A stretch of 64,000 nucleotides of DNA from Rufibacter roseolus. Lineage in GTDB: Bacteria; Bacteroidota; Bacteroidia; Cytophagales; Hymenobacteraceae. The translations under genes and the position numbers were made by a program. The notes below the pieces were generated by a model. It saw nothing but the letters and a program-made list of their open reading frames with translations. It was not told where the DNA came from and did no database searches. Location: contig NZ_JAFMSU010000001.1 in the NCBI RefSeq assembly GCF_017916365.1, positions 310,001 to 374,000 of the forward strand, given 5' to 3'. How positions within the stretch are numbered: the stretch's first letter is position 1; every line of letters begins with the position of its first letter. Shown here piece by piece: positions 40,851 to 49,125 of this stretch.

Positions 40851-41429
40851 CTAGAACTGTACCGTTGGGGCTTTCTGGGCACCGGCCTCGGCCTCAAAGT
40901 AGCCTTTCTTCTCAAACCCGAACCAGCCGGCGAAGAAATTGCGTGGGAAAGCCCTGATGTACGTGTTGTAGTCCTGCACCGACCCGTTGAATTTCTGCCG
41001 CTCCACGGAGATGCGGTTCTCAGTGCCTTCCAGCTGGGCCTGTAGCTCCAGGAAGTTCTGGTTCGCTTTCAGGTCAGGGTAGGCCTCGGCGGTAGCCATC
41101 AACCGGGAGAGCGAGCCGCTCAGCTGGCTTTGCGCCGCCTGGAATTTCTGCAGGTTCTCGGGGGTCAGGTCATCGGCGTTGAGCTGGATACTGGTTGCCT
41201 TGGCGCGGGCCTCTATTACTTGGGTCAGCGTTTCTTTTTCAAAGTTGGCAGCACCCTTCACGGTGTTCACCAGGTTAGGCACCAGGTCGGCGCGGCGCTG
41301 GTAGGAGTTCTGCACCTGGGCCCACTGGCTGGAGACAGCCTCGTCTTTCTGCACCATTTCATTGTATCCGCAGGAGCTCTGCGAGGCCAGAATCACGAAA
41401 CCCATAAGGTAAAGCAATAGTTTTTTCAT
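40851..41429 (-). CDS. lemA: LemA family lipoprotein
   Basis: LemA proteins are membrane-anchored helical bundles of unclear role, commonly encoded with TPM proteins. The frame extends to 41489, but the ATG at 41429 gives 192 residues with leader MKKLLLYLMGFVILASQ and lipobox QSSC. The LemA core follows: YNEMVQKDEAVSSQWAQVQN, YQRRADLVPNLVNTVKGAAN, FEKETLTQVIEARAKA and AYPDLKANQNFLELQAQLEG, then NRISVERQKFNGSVQDYNT. All hallmark motifs are intact. It is first in the LemA-TPM-TPM operon, with a hairpin between it and the TPM genes. Confidence 0.93.
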   Translation of the reverse strand: MKKLLLYLMGFVILASQSSCGYNEMVQKDEAVSSQWAQVQNSYQRRADLVPNLVNTVKGAANFEKETLTQVIEARAKATSIQLNADDLTPENLQKFQAAQSQLSGSLSRLMATAEAYPDLKANQNFLELQAQLEGTENRISVERQKFNGSVQDYNTYIRAFPRNFFAGWFGFEKKGYFEAEAGAQKAPTVQF

Positions 41430-41748
41430 AGTTGAAGGTAGTTTATTCAGAATGGTGGTAATTACTTGCGTATTAATAGCCGTTGGCACCCTCTATACGC
41501 AACCGCGACAGAAATGTGCGTTTTTGCCCCGTTTTCCTGTAAACAGCCGGTAAACGGGAGCCTAAGCAACGGGCTAGAAGCGCCTGAAGAACAGACGACT
41601 AAAGATAAGGAGGTTCGGCTTAAATATTCAAAAAGCGCTATTTAAATTTCCTATCCGCCAGATTTTCTCCTTTTCCCCTGCTGGGCGGGTGTGCAGGAAA
41701 ACCACAAGAATTCCGTAGCTTGTGGTGAAAAGCCTTCTAGAAAGTAGT
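41430..41748. other. 319-bp divergent promoter region
   Basis: Between lemA (minus) and the nucleotidyltransferase gene (plus). It contains a small hairpin of the recurrent family at 41528-41558 (CCCGTTTTCC/GGTAAACGGG) although no gene ends here. No promoter element was assigned. Confidence 0.4.
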
Positions 41749-42747
41749 ATGAAAGCAGTAATTCCGGTGGCTGGCATGGGCGCCCGCTTGCGGCCCCACA
41801 CCCACACCCAACCCAAGGCCTTGGTTCCCATTGCCGGTAAAGCCATTCTGGGTCATATCATTGAGCGGCTGCAGGCGGCGGGAATCACGCAGTTTGTGCT
41901 GGTGGTGGGTTACCTGGGCGAGAAGATTATGCACTACGTGCAACGCAAGTACCCGCATATTGAAGCCGAGTTTGTGGTGCAGCAGCCGCGCGAAGGCCTG
42001 GGTCACGCCCTATGGTCGGCGCGGGAAACTTTCCGGAACGAGGAATCGGTCCTGATCCAGCTGGGTGATACCATTGTGGACGCAGACATGCAGCAGTTTC
42101 TGGCGGCAGAGCACACCATTCTGGCGGTGAAATCGGTAAAAAACCCCACCATGTTCGGGATTGCGGAGATGGGCGGCGAAGGCTTTATCACCAAAGTGAT
42201 TGAGAAACCCAAGATCCCCAAGTCAAACTCGGCGCTGGTGGGCCTGTACAAAATCGCACACCCGGCCAAACTGGTGGAGGCCCTGGAGCATATTGTGGTC
42301 AATGACATCCGCACGCAGAGCGAGCACCACCTCACCGATGCCCTCATGCACATGATCCAGCACGGCGAAAAGATGGTCTCCTACACCGTAGACCAATGGT
42401 TTGACTGCGGCCGCAAAGATACGCTGCTCCAGGCCAACGCCACGCTCCTGAACCGTCCCGAATTCAAACGCGCCGAGTACCCCGAGTTCCCCAATACCAT
42501 CATCATTCCGCCGGTGAGCATTGGCAAAGGCGTGCAGATCTCCAATTCCATTGTAGGCCCTAACGTGGCCATTGGCGAGAGCGCCATCCTCAACTACACC
42601 ATCGTGCGCAACTCCATCATTGGCGGCTACGCCGAACTGGGGTACGCCGTGCTGGAAGATTCGCTGGTGGGTTCAGACTCCGCGCTGAAAGGCCTGAGCC
42701 AGCGCCTGAACATCGGCGACAGCACTGAAATTGATTTCAGCCATTAA
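41749..42747 (+). CDS. Sugar-phosphate nucleotidyltransferase
   Basis: This 332-residue enzyme should transfer a nucleotide to a sugar-1-phosphate (RmlA/GlmU-N-like). The start is the ATG at 41749, which opens directly on the nucleotide-binding signature GMGARLRPHTHTQPKALVP; the longer frame opens at TTG. The catalytic domain covers about 1-230 (LGDTIVDADM as the metal-binding Asp loop, EKPKIPKSNSALVGLY). A left-handed beta-helix follows at about 245-325 (IIPPVSIGKGVQISNSIVG, GPNVAIGESAILNY). The sugar cannot be told from sequence alone. It is 15 bp upstream of a small exported protein gene. Confidence 0.92.
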   Translation: MKAVIPVAGMGARLRPHTHTQPKALVPIAGKAILGHIIERLQAAGITQFVLVVGYLGEKIMHYVQRKYPHIEAEFVVQQPREGLGHALWSARETFRNEESVLIQLGDTIVDADMQQFLAAEHTILAVKSVKNPTMFGIAEMGGEGFITKVIEKPKIPKSNSALVGLYKIAHPAKLVEALEHIVVNDIRTQSEHHLTDALMHMIQHGEKMVSYTVDQWFDCGRKDTLLQANATLLNRPEFKRAEYPEFPNTIIIPPVSIGKGVQISNSIVGPNVAIGESAILNYTIVRNSIIGGYAELGYAVLEDSLVGSDSALKGLSQRLNIGDSTEIDFSH

Positions 42748-42762
42748 GAGTCTACTATTGAA

Positions 42763-43209
42763 ATGAAAAAACTATTACCTCTAATTTTACTTTTGGGCTT
42801 GTTTGCCTCTTCTTCCAAAGCCCAAAAAATTGAACCTCTGAAGCTAGATCAAGAAGAAATACCAGCTGTTTATCAACTAACAGATAAGCTTCTTTGTAAG
42901 TCCACCCAGGCGACGCTTCTCTATCAGGAACCTGACATGTATTCAATGATCCTGGGGAAAATTGTTGAAAAAGGCCATCAATCTTTTGAAGAGAACAAGG
43001 ATAAGGGTACAATCCTGTACTTCATATTTGATCAAGATATCACTGACAATGCCTTTATACCGGGATTACTTTGGGGAAGCACGAATAAACCTACCAAAGC
43101 TCACCCTGAAGAGTATATAGCTAAAGGGAATACATTGGTAGTCTGGAGTTTTGACAAGGACAGTACAATCAAAAAATTGTCTAAAGCAAAAGTAACAAAA
43201 GCATTATAG
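42763..43209 (+). CDS. Hypothetical exported protein
   Basis: This 148-residue protein has a signal peptide (MKKLLPLILLLGLFASSSKA, cut before QKIE) and an AT-richer, Lys-rich mature part (HQSFEENKDKGTILYFIFDQ, GNTLVVWSFDKDSTIKKLSK). No family was recognised. It follows the nucleotidyltransferase by 15 bp, but its base composition is lower in GC than its neighbours, which may indicate a recent arrival. Confidence 0.7.
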   Translation: MKKLLPLILLLGLFASSSKAQKIEPLKLDQEEIPAVYQLTDKLLCKSTQATLLYQEPDMYSMILGKIVEKGHQSFEENKDKGTILYFIFDQDITDNAFIPGLLWGSTNKPTKAHPEEYIAKGNTLVVWSFDKDSTIKKLSKAKVTKAL

Positions 43210-43372
43210 CCATAAATAACGCTATGATGCAGCTTGTGCTTTATGCGTCGTAAGTAGTGCAAGGCACACCAAAAACTTGCGTTTAGATCAAAGAATAAAG
43301 TCGCAGCAGCAAGAGATGACTCTCTGAAACGTTCACAGGAATGGCTTAATCTGCTGTGAGACTCCAATACAT

Positions 43373-44320
43373 ATGAGCAACAGAATCACCCAACTCTTCA
43401 ATATCCAATACCCCATTATCCAGGCCGGCATGATCTGGTGCAGCGGCTGGAAACTGGCCTCGGCGGTGAGCAACGCCGGCGGGCTGGGCCTCATTGGCGC
43501 TGGCTCTATGTACCCCGATGTCCTGCGCGAGCACATCCAGAAATGCAAACAGGCCACGGATAAACCTTTCGGGGTGAACGTGCCGCTGCTGTACCCAGAC
43601 CTGGACGAGCATTTCAGGATCATCATGGAAGAGAAAGTGCCCGTGGTGGTGACCTCGGCGGGAAACCCGAAGACCTGGACGAAGACGCTGCAGGACAACG
43701 GCGCCAAGGTGATACATGTGGTGAGTAACGTGAAGTTTGCCCGCAAGTGCGAGGAAGCCGGGGTAGACGCCATCGTGGCCGAGGGGTTTGAAGCCGGAGG
43801 GCACAACGGCCGCGAGGAAACCACCACCTTCTGCCTGATTCCGCTGGTGCGCCAAGCGGTGAGTCTGCCCTTGATTGCCGCCGGCGGCGTGGCGAACGGC
43901 GCCGGTATCTTCGGGGCGCTGGCCCTGGGCGCCGATGGTGTGCAGGTGGGCAGCCGGTTTGTGGCCAGCGAAGAATCCAGTGCGCACCAAAGCTTCAAAG
44001 ACCGCGTGGTTGCCGCCCAGGAGGGCGACACGGAGCTTTCCCTAAAACAACTCACACCGGTGCGCCTGCTCAAAAACAAATTCTACCACGATGTGAAAGC
44101 CGCTGAACTCCGGGGTGCCAGCAACCTGGAACTGGCTCAGCTGCTGGGCTCGCGCAGGGCCAAACGCGGCATGTACGAGGGTGACCTGGAAGAAGGCGAA
44201 CTGGAGATTGGCCAAGCGGCCGCCATTGTCCAGAAGATTCAACCGGCCGGAGAGATCCTACATGAGATGTGGCAGGAGTTTCTGGAGGCCCGGGCAAAGT
44301 TCTGCGGGGCCTGGTCTTAG
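43373..44320 (+). CDS. Nitronate monooxygenase / FMN-dependent oxidoreductase
   Basis: This 315-residue TIM-barrel flavoprotein belongs to the nitronate monooxygenase (2-nitropropane dioxygenase)/FabK group. Visible motifs are YPIIQAGMIWCSGWKLASAV at the N-terminus, GGLGLIGAG, PFGVNVPL, VVTSAGNPKTW, the FMN-phosphate region EGFEAGGHNGREETTTF, LIAAGGVANGAGI and GADGVQVGSRF. It could oxidise alkyl nitronates or act as an enoyl-ACP reductase; the sequence does not decide. It is cytoplasmic and transcribed alone. Confidence 0.9.
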   Translation: MSNRITQLFNIQYPIIQAGMIWCSGWKLASAVSNAGGLGLIGAGSMYPDVLREHIQKCKQATDKPFGVNVPLLYPDLDEHFRIIMEEKVPVVVTSAGNPKTWTKTLQDNGAKVIHVVSNVKFARKCEEAGVDAIVAEGFEAGGHNGREETTTFCLIPLVRQAVSLPLIAAGGVANGAGIFGALALGADGVQVGSRFVASEESSAHQSFKDRVVAAQEGDTELSLKQLTPVRLLKNKFYHDVKAAELRGASNLELAQLLGSRRAKRGMYEGDLEEGELEIGQAAAIVQKIQPAGEILHEMWQEFLEARAKFCGAWS

Positions 44321-44395
44321 GATAGGGGGAAAGCCGTGGCTCGCTGTCATTATGTAAAGAACGTATACCGTTCTGCTTAATCACCGACGTTGCCC

Positions 44396-44857
44396 ATGTT
44401 TCTCTTCCGTGCCTTCCAAAGATCAACCTGGTATCTTTTGCCCTTGGTTTTGCTTCTCTTTTCCTGCGCAGAAAAAGAGTTGGAAGAAGAGGACCTGGAC
44501 TTCCCGCAAAAGTTTATAGGCACCTACAAAGGTACGGCGCAGGAAAATTACCTGGATACGAAAAGCGGCACCCAGAAAGACACGGCGTACACCAATGTGC
44601 TGGTGACCATTGGCAGAAACCCCGAGGTAGACAGCCAGGTGTATGTGACGGTAGAGTTGCCCACCGGCCGCATCCAGAACTACATAAAGGTAGATGTCAT
44701 AGGAAGCCAACTGTCCTTCCTTATGACGGGGAGGGGTTGCGGGTGCATGTCCAGCCTGGAAGCCACCTTGCAGGGATCAGTGCTGACCATGTCGCTCTAT
44801 GAGCATAATTCCATCCTAGCCGACTCACGCATGGAGTTGCGGGTGACAAAACAGTAA
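44396..44857 (+). CDS. Hypothetical lipoprotein
   Basis: The ATG at 44396 gives 153 residues (the frame opens at TTG at 44390). The leader MFLFRAFQRSTWYLLPLVL ends in lipobox LFSC, followed by an acidic stretch AEKELEEEDLDF. The mature domain is beta-rich (FIGTYKGTAQENYLDT, QVYVTVELPTGRIQNYIKVD, GCGCMSSLEATLQGSVLTM) with a C-G-C pair near residue 111. No family was recognised. Confidence 0.72.
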   Translation: MFLFRAFQRSTWYLLPLVLLLFSCAEKELEEEDLDFPQKFIGTYKGTAQENYLDTKSGTQKDTAYTNVLVTIGRNPEVDSQVYVTVELPTGRIQNYIKVDVIGSQLSFLMTGRGCGCMSSLEATLQGSVLTMSLYEHNSILADSRMELRVTKQ

Positions 44858-44986
44858 ACTCGGCTAGGACCTTCTCTCTGCCACCATTGCTTATATGAAT
44901 CCTGTGGAAGCTGCAGCAGGAGTTTAAAAGACAAGGGATTGATTTTGTAGGTAGTGGTAGTCAATGCCTCTTTTTCGCATTATGCG

Positions 44987-44994
44987 TATATTTG
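44987..44994 (+). promoter_or_regulatory. Bacteroidota -7 element at the DUF433 start
   Basis: TATATTTG matches TAnnTTTG exactly and ends three bases before the ATG at 44998. Transcription would start at or near the initiation codon, giving a leaderless mRNA. Confidence 0.5.
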
Positions 44995-44997
44995 GAT

Positions 44998-45240
44998 ATG
45001 GCAGCCATCAAAGACTTTATCACCATTGACCAAGATATTCTATCAGGACAACCTGTTTTCAAAGGAACCAGGGTTCCTATTGAGACCCTGTTCTCTCACC
45101 TGGAAAAGGGAATATCGCTGAATGAGTTTCTAGAGGATTTCCCTACGGTACACAGAGAACATGCTGTGGGGGTTTTAGGAATTGCGGAAAAACTGGTAAC
45201 GTCAAAAAATATTGAGCAGCTATATGAAACTGCTGCTTGA
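44998..45240 (+). CDS. DUF433 antitoxin
   Basis: This 80-residue DUF433 protein is the antitoxin of a VapBC-like pair. The family core is ITIDQDILSGQPVFKGTRVP at residues 8-27, then SLNEFLEDFPTVHREHAVGV, a winged-helix DNA-binding fold. I use the ATG at 44998 rather than the TTG at 44992. It overlaps the DUF5615 gene by 17 bp, the usual antitoxin-toxin coupling. It is probably self-regulating at the promoter just upstream. Confidence 0.9.
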   Translation: MAAIKDFITIDQDILSGQPVFKGTRVPIETLFSHLEKGISLNEFLEDFPTVHREHAVGVLGIAEKLVTSKNIEQLYETAA

Positions 45241-45547
45241 TGAAAACTTACCTAAGCGCCTCAAAACCCACTTTGCAGAACATGAAATCTACACCGTTCG
45301 TGACAAAGGTTGGAATGGGAAGATGAATGGCGAACTGATGCATTTACTCATTTCAGAAAACTTCGATGCCCTGCTTACTTTTGATAGAAACCTTCAGTTT
45401 CAGCAGAACTTCAAAAAGTACGCCCTTCCAGTCCTTGTATTGGCCGCCCCAGACAATACTTATATGACGTTGAGCACGATGGTTGCCGCTATTGAAGAGG
45501 TTTTAGCTCATCCTTTGAATCCTGGCCCAACTGTTATTTCTATTTGA
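45224..45547 (+). CDS. DUF5615 PIN-like toxin
   Basis: This 107-residue PIN-like RNase candidate starts at the ATG at 45224 (MKLLLDENLPKRLKTHF). It shows the DUF5615 acidic pattern: D6 and E7 at the N-terminus, TVRDKGWNGKMNGELMHLLI, and ALLTFDRNLQFQQN with the central Asp. It is encoded after the DUF433 antitoxin with a 17-bp overlap. Its own TGA overlaps a TTG that may start the Crp/Fnr-like gene, so three reading frames are chained. An RNase activity is expected from the family. Confidence 0.9.
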   Translation: MKLLLDENLPKRLKTHFAEHEIYTVRDKGWNGKMNGELMHLLISENFDALLTFDRNLQFQQNFKKYALPVLVLAAPDNTYMTLSTMVAAIEEVLAHPLNPGPTVISI

Positions 45548-46140
45548 TTTTGCCCCAGGACCTCCTTGCCGCCGCCCTTGCCCAACATGTTTCCCTTTTC
45601 CCGGAACAGGAAGCGGCGTTCATGGCCATCTGTGAGCTGGGCGAGGCGAAGAAAAAGGAATTCCTGCTGCGCACCGGTGAGCAGAACCATTACATCTATT
45701 TCGTGCTGAGCGGCTGCCTTCGCTCTTTCATTATTGACCAGGCAGGCAAGGAAGTGAACCTGGAGTTTGCCGTGGAGCGGTACTGGATTAGCGACATCGC
45801 GTTCAACAAGCCGGCCCTTCTGTCCATCCAGGCGCTGGAGCCTACCCGGTACGTGCAGATCAACAACAATGCTTTTGAGCAGCTCACGGAACAGCACCCC
45901 GTTTTCAACCTGTTTTATAGAAAACTGCTCCAAAACGGCTACTTCGCGTTCAAGAAACGGATGCTAAATGGCATGACCCAAACCGCCGCCGAGAACTACC
46001 GCGATTTCCTGCTCAAGTTCCCCACCCTCAGCCAGCGCATTCCGCAGTACCACATCGCCTCGTACCTGGGCATCACGCCTGAGTTCTTCAGCTCCATCAA
46101 ATCCGAAGGGTTGGACCTCTACCACCAGGCGATTTCTTAA
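45544..46140 (+). CDS. Crp/Fnr family transcriptional regulator
   Basis: This 198-residue regulator has a cNMP-binding-like domain (LLRTGEQNHYIYFVLSGCLR, LEFAVERYWISDI) and a short C-terminal HTH (SQRIPQYHIASYLGITPEFF). The Gly-Glu/Arg-Ser signature of true cAMP binders is absent, so it probably senses something else or is ligand-independent. No ATG lies near the domain start; TTG at 45544 overlaps the toxin TGA and TTG at 45550 is an alternative. It lies just upstream of a ygiD-like gene and may control it. Confidence 0.88.
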   Translation: MILPQDLLAAALAQHVSLFPEQEAAFMAICELGEAKKKEFLLRTGEQNHYIYFVLSGCLRSFIIDQAGKEVNLEFAVERYWISDIAFNKPALLSIQALEPTRYVQINNNAFEQLTEQHPVFNLFYRKLLQNGYFAFKKRMLNGMTQTAAENYRDFLLKFPTLSQRIPQYHIASYLGITPEFFSSIKSEGLDLYHQAIS

Positions 46141-46218
46141 GCTACCTTATTCTTTTCATGCCCTGGCCTCCTGATCTTTGTATAGTGAACCTGAGGCAGG
46201 AGAGACACTGTTTTACAG

Positions 46219-47148
46219 ATGGCTCCATCCTCTGGCTCAAACCCTTTTTCACGCTTAAAAGCAACATCCGTGGAAAGAAGAAGCTTTATAAAATCAGTTG
46301 CAGGAGGAGCAATAGCCATGACAACTTTAAGTGCTTTCAGAAAATTTACCGAGGATTTAACGCCTCAGGACTATACCATGCCGGTGCTCTTTATTGGGCA
46401 CGGTTCACCCATGAATGGCATCGAGGACAACGAGTTCAGCCAGCGTTGGAAGAAGATGGCGCAGGAAATTCCGGTGCCCAAAGCGGTGCTGGTGGTATCG
46501 GCACACTGGTTTACTAAGGGCACCAAGATCACGGCTATGGACTTTCCGCAGACCATCCATGATTTCGGGGGCTTTCCCAGAGAACTGTTCGCAGTGCAGT
46601 ACCCATCGCCCGGCGATGCAGCCCTGGCCAAGGAAACCGCTGCGCTCATCACCACCACGCAGGTGGAACTGGACCACGACTGGGGCCTGGACCACGGTAC
46701 CTGGACCATCATCCGGCACATGTACCCCGAGGCCAACGTGCCCGTTCTGCAGCTCAGCATTGACTACACCAAAGGCCCCCAGTACCACTATGACCTGGCC
46801 AAGGAACTGACCAAATTGCGCAAGAAAGGCGTGCTCATTGTGGGCAGCGGCAACATGGTGCACAACCTGCGCATGATGGACTGGAGCATGATCAACGGCG
46901 GCGGTTATGACTGGACCCAGACCATCAACGAGAAGTTCAAGGATCTTATCTCTACCCGTGACCACCAGCCGCTCATCAACTACCAGACCCTGGGCAAAGA
47001 GGCGCTGCTGGCCATCCCGACGGTAGAACATTACCTGCCGCTGATGTACACGCTGGGCTTGCAGGGCAAAGAGGAGGAGGCCACTTTCTTCAACGACAAA
47101 ATGGTGGGCGGTTCCCTGACCATGACCTCGGTGAAAATAGGCGCCTAA
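46219..47148 (+). CDS. ygiD: YgiD/4,5-DOPA-dioxygenase-like enzyme with Tat-type leader
   Basis: This 309-residue class III extradiol dioxygenase-like protein resembles E. coli YgiD, which opens the ring of L-DOPA. Motifs include LFIGHGSPMNGIEDN, VVSAHWFTKGTKI with a metal-ligand His, YPSPGDAALAKE, DHDWGLDHGTWTI, VGSGNMVHNLRMMDW and TVEHYLPLMY. The N-terminal extension holds VERRSFIKSVAGGAIAMTTL, a twin-arginine-like signal absent from E. coli YgiD, so the enzyme may act in the periplasm. It stands between a Crp/Fnr regulator and a DoxX-like protein, a set often linked to catechol or quinone stress. Confidence 0.88.
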   Translation: MAPSSGSNPFSRLKATSVERRSFIKSVAGGAIAMTTLSAFRKFTEDLTPQDYTMPVLFIGHGSPMNGIEDNEFSQRWKKMAQEIPVPKAVLVVSAHWFTKGTKITAMDFPQTIHDFGGFPRELFAVQYPSPGDAALAKETAALITTTQVELDHDWGLDHGTWTIIRHMYPEANVPVLQLSIDYTKGPQYHYDLAKELTKLRKKGVLIVGSGNMVHNLRMMDWSMINGGGYDWTQTINEKFKDLISTRDHQPLINYQTLGKEALLAIPTVEHYLPLMYTLGLQGKEEEATFFNDKMVGGSLTMTSVKIGA

Positions 47149-47231
47149 GCGCCCTATCCTTGACTTAACCTTTGCCTGAGGCCAAGAACCTGCGTTTTTA
47201 ACCTCTTTTGTTAAAAACGGCCCATAAACGC

Positions 47232-47262
47232 CCAACCCGGGGGAAGTGAAAACCCGGGTTGG
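47232..47262 (+). terminator. Hairpin downstream of ygiD
   Basis: Perfect 10-bp arms CCAACCCGGG and CCCGGGTTGG around an 11-nt loop, 83 bp past the stop. The T-run is weak. Confidence 0.5.
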
Positions 47263-47327
47263 TCTAGGTGTTGAGGCGGTTAGTCTAAAAGATTTCCTTA
47301 GTTCTTACCGGCTTCTTTACTTGTAGT

Positions 47328-47365
47328 CGTTTAGGGGCCGTTTTCCGGAAAACAGCCCCTAAACG
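47328..47365. repeat. Hairpin of the recurrent family directly before the DoxX gene
   Basis: Arms CGTTTAGGGGC and GCCCCTAAACG with inner TTTT/AAAA pairing around the tip CGTTTTCCGGAAAACA. It ends 19 bp before the DoxX-like ATG, so it would occupy the leader of that mRNA and could mask or expose its start. Confidence 0.65.
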
Positions 47366-47384
47366 TAAATCAAACTATAAAGCT

Positions 47385-48152
47385 ATGCTCAAGAACAAAG
47401 ACTTTTTGGTGCTGCTCATCCGCCTGTTTCTGGGCTACGTTTTTTTCTCAGCGGGCATCTGCAAACTCACGCACGGGCATTTCGGGCAGTTGATTGGGCC
47501 GCCGTGGCTGGAGGAATCCCTGGCGAAGTATGGCCTGGGTTTGTTTGCGCAGGTGGTAGCGTGCTGCCAGGTGGTATGCGGGGCTTTGCTGCTGAGCCAG
47601 CGGTTCAGCACGCTGGGTGCTGTGATGCTGGTGCCCATGAACATTTCCATTTTGGCTGTCACTATTTCTCAGAACTGGACTGGTACGCCTTACGTGAACG
47701 CTGTTTTCCTGCTCCTCAACCTCTTGCTGTTGTTTTATGAGTACCAGCGGTTCCTGTTTCTGTTTTCAGTAGAGGCGACAGCCGCGGCAACTCCGTCAAA
47801 AATTGAAACGCTCCGACACGGGCGCCTGCCCTGGATTATTTTGGGCGCCGCTTTGTTGACCATGGCACTGGCGCCTTTTCAATACAACCTCACCAACTTT
47901 GCCGGATTACTGACCTTCGGGCTGGCGGGGGCCATCTTACTCACCTCGGCCATCCTAAGAAAGCTGGAGAAGGTGCTGGTGGCGCAGGCTATGGCAAATA
48001 TGTGGCTGATGACGCTGGGCTTTGTGTCACCCTTTGTTCCAACGTTGGTGGCTGTTAATTCCGGGTTGATTCTCTTGGTATTGCTGGTGTATCTATGGCG
48101 GAACAGGAGGAAAACAGAGCGGGCGCCCCAACTTGCCTCTGTGGTGGCGTAG
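47385..48152 (+). CDS. DoxX-like integral membrane protein
   Basis: This 255-residue protein has a DoxX-like N-terminal half (LLIRLFLGYVFFSAGICKLT, FAQVVACCQVVCGALLL, LGAVMLVPMNISILAVTISQ) with four membrane helices and a second, less typical hydrophobic half with about three or four more helices. DoxX relatives are associated with quinol oxidation or membrane redox stress. It lies between ygiD and an AraC-type regulator on the same strand. The exact activity is unknown. Confidence 0.8.
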   Translation: MLKNKDFLVLLIRLFLGYVFFSAGICKLTHGHFGQLIGPPWLEESLAKYGLGLFAQVVACCQVVCGALLLSQRFSTLGAVMLVPMNISILAVTISQNWTGTPYVNAVFLLLNLLLLFYEYQRFLFLFSVEATAAATPSKIETLRHGRLPWIILGAALLTMALAPFQYNLTNFAGLLTFGLAGAILLTSAILRKLEKVLVAQAMANMWLMTLGFVSPFVPTLVAVNSGLILLVLLVYLWRNRRKTERAPQLASVVA

Positions 48153-48239
48153 CAGGTAAAATGGTCTGGATTCTTTACTTTAGCGGAGCAGAATTCCTCT
48201 GTGCGAGGTTCTGTTGACAAGCGAAAGTCTTTCTCTTCT

Positions 48240-49049
48240 ATGGCGCATACCACCTCCTATCGGCAGATTCCACCGCCACCGCACCTGGCGGAGTACGTGC
48301 GCTATTTCTGGATTGCCGAGGGGCAGGACATCTCCGCGCCATATCACTTCAGTTCGGTGGCCAATGGCTGCGCGCAGCTCACGTTCCATTACCGAGGGTC
48401 ATTCGTAGCGCCGGACACCGACCAAGCTGTGCCTGAGTTCTATTTGCAGGGACCCTCCAGCAAGCCTACTAAATTGGTGACAGAGGGGAGTTTCGGGATA
48501 TTGGGGGCGGCTTTGTACCCATACACGGCTAGTCTGCTGTTCAAAACTCCGGGGCAGGAAGTCAGAGACCAGGTGAGGCCAGTACAGGAGGTATTCGGCA
48601 GCAGTTTGAGGCAACTGGAAGACAAGATCACCAACTCAGCTTCCACCGATGAACGCCTGGCGCTGCTGGTACACTTCCTTACAGAGCAACTACTGCAAGA
48701 CAAAACCCCAGATGCCCCGCTCCGGCAGTTGATCAAAGCAGAGATTGACGCCGGTCAGCAACCCGATGTGGAAAAACTCTACGAACAGATGCACACTTCG
48801 CGGCGGCAGTTTGAGCGGCGTTTCAAAAACCTGCTGGGCTTCAGTCCGCGCGAGTATGCCAAGATTCAGCGGTTCCGGTACGCCCTGCAACAGTACCAGC
48901 AAGCGCCGGAGCAAAGCTTCACCCAACTGGCCCTCTCCAGCGGCTACTATGACCAGGCCCACTTCAATCGCGACTTTAAGGAACTATCGGGCGAGACGCC
49001 CCGCACCTTTTTCGCTGATGACCCACAAGCCCCGGGCCTCCGCATCTAA
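48240..49049 (+). CDS. AraC family transcriptional regulator (DUF6597-type sensor domain)
   Basis: The ATG at 48240 gives 269 residues; the longer frame opens at GTG. The N-terminal half has the DUF6597-like pattern (YRQIPPPPHLAEYVRYFWIA, CAQLTFHYRG, GILGAALYPYTASLLF). The C-terminal half is an AraC double HTH (LYEQMHTSRRQFERRFKNLL, GFSPREYAKIQRFRYALQQ, LSSGYYDQAHFNRDFKELSG). It is probably the local regulator of the DoxX/YgiD or thioredoxin genes around it. The family is certain; the inducer is unknown. Confidence 0.92.
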   Translation: MAHTTSYRQIPPPPHLAEYVRYFWIAEGQDISAPYHFSSVANGCAQLTFHYRGSFVAPDTDQAVPEFYLQGPSSKPTKLVTEGSFGILGAALYPYTASLLFKTPGQEVRDQVRPVQEVFGSSLRQLEDKITNSASTDERLALLVHFLTEQLLQDKTPDAPLRQLIKAEIDAGQQPDVEKLYEQMHTSRRQFERRFKNLLGFSPREYAKIQRFRYALQQYQQAPEQSFTQLALSSGYYDQAHFNRDFKELSGETPRTFFADDPQAPGLRI

Positions 49050-49094
49050 CCACAGAATGTCGTTCTGATACAATCCCGCCTGCGCCGCTGCTGC

Positions 49095-49102
49095 TACTTT
49101 TG
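49095..49102 (+). promoter_or_regulatory. Bacteroidota -7 element of the thioredoxin gene
   Basis: TACTTTTG matches TAnnTTTG exactly and lies 23 bp before the ATG at 49126. Confidence 0.45.
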
Positions 49103-49125
49103 CCCTGTACTTAAACGAAAGCAAA

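Noticed and set aside
46405-47235. Minus-strand frame of 276 codons opposite ygiD
   Set aside because: The plus strand encodes an intact extradiol dioxygenase with all motifs; the antisense frame is His/Val-rich without family features.
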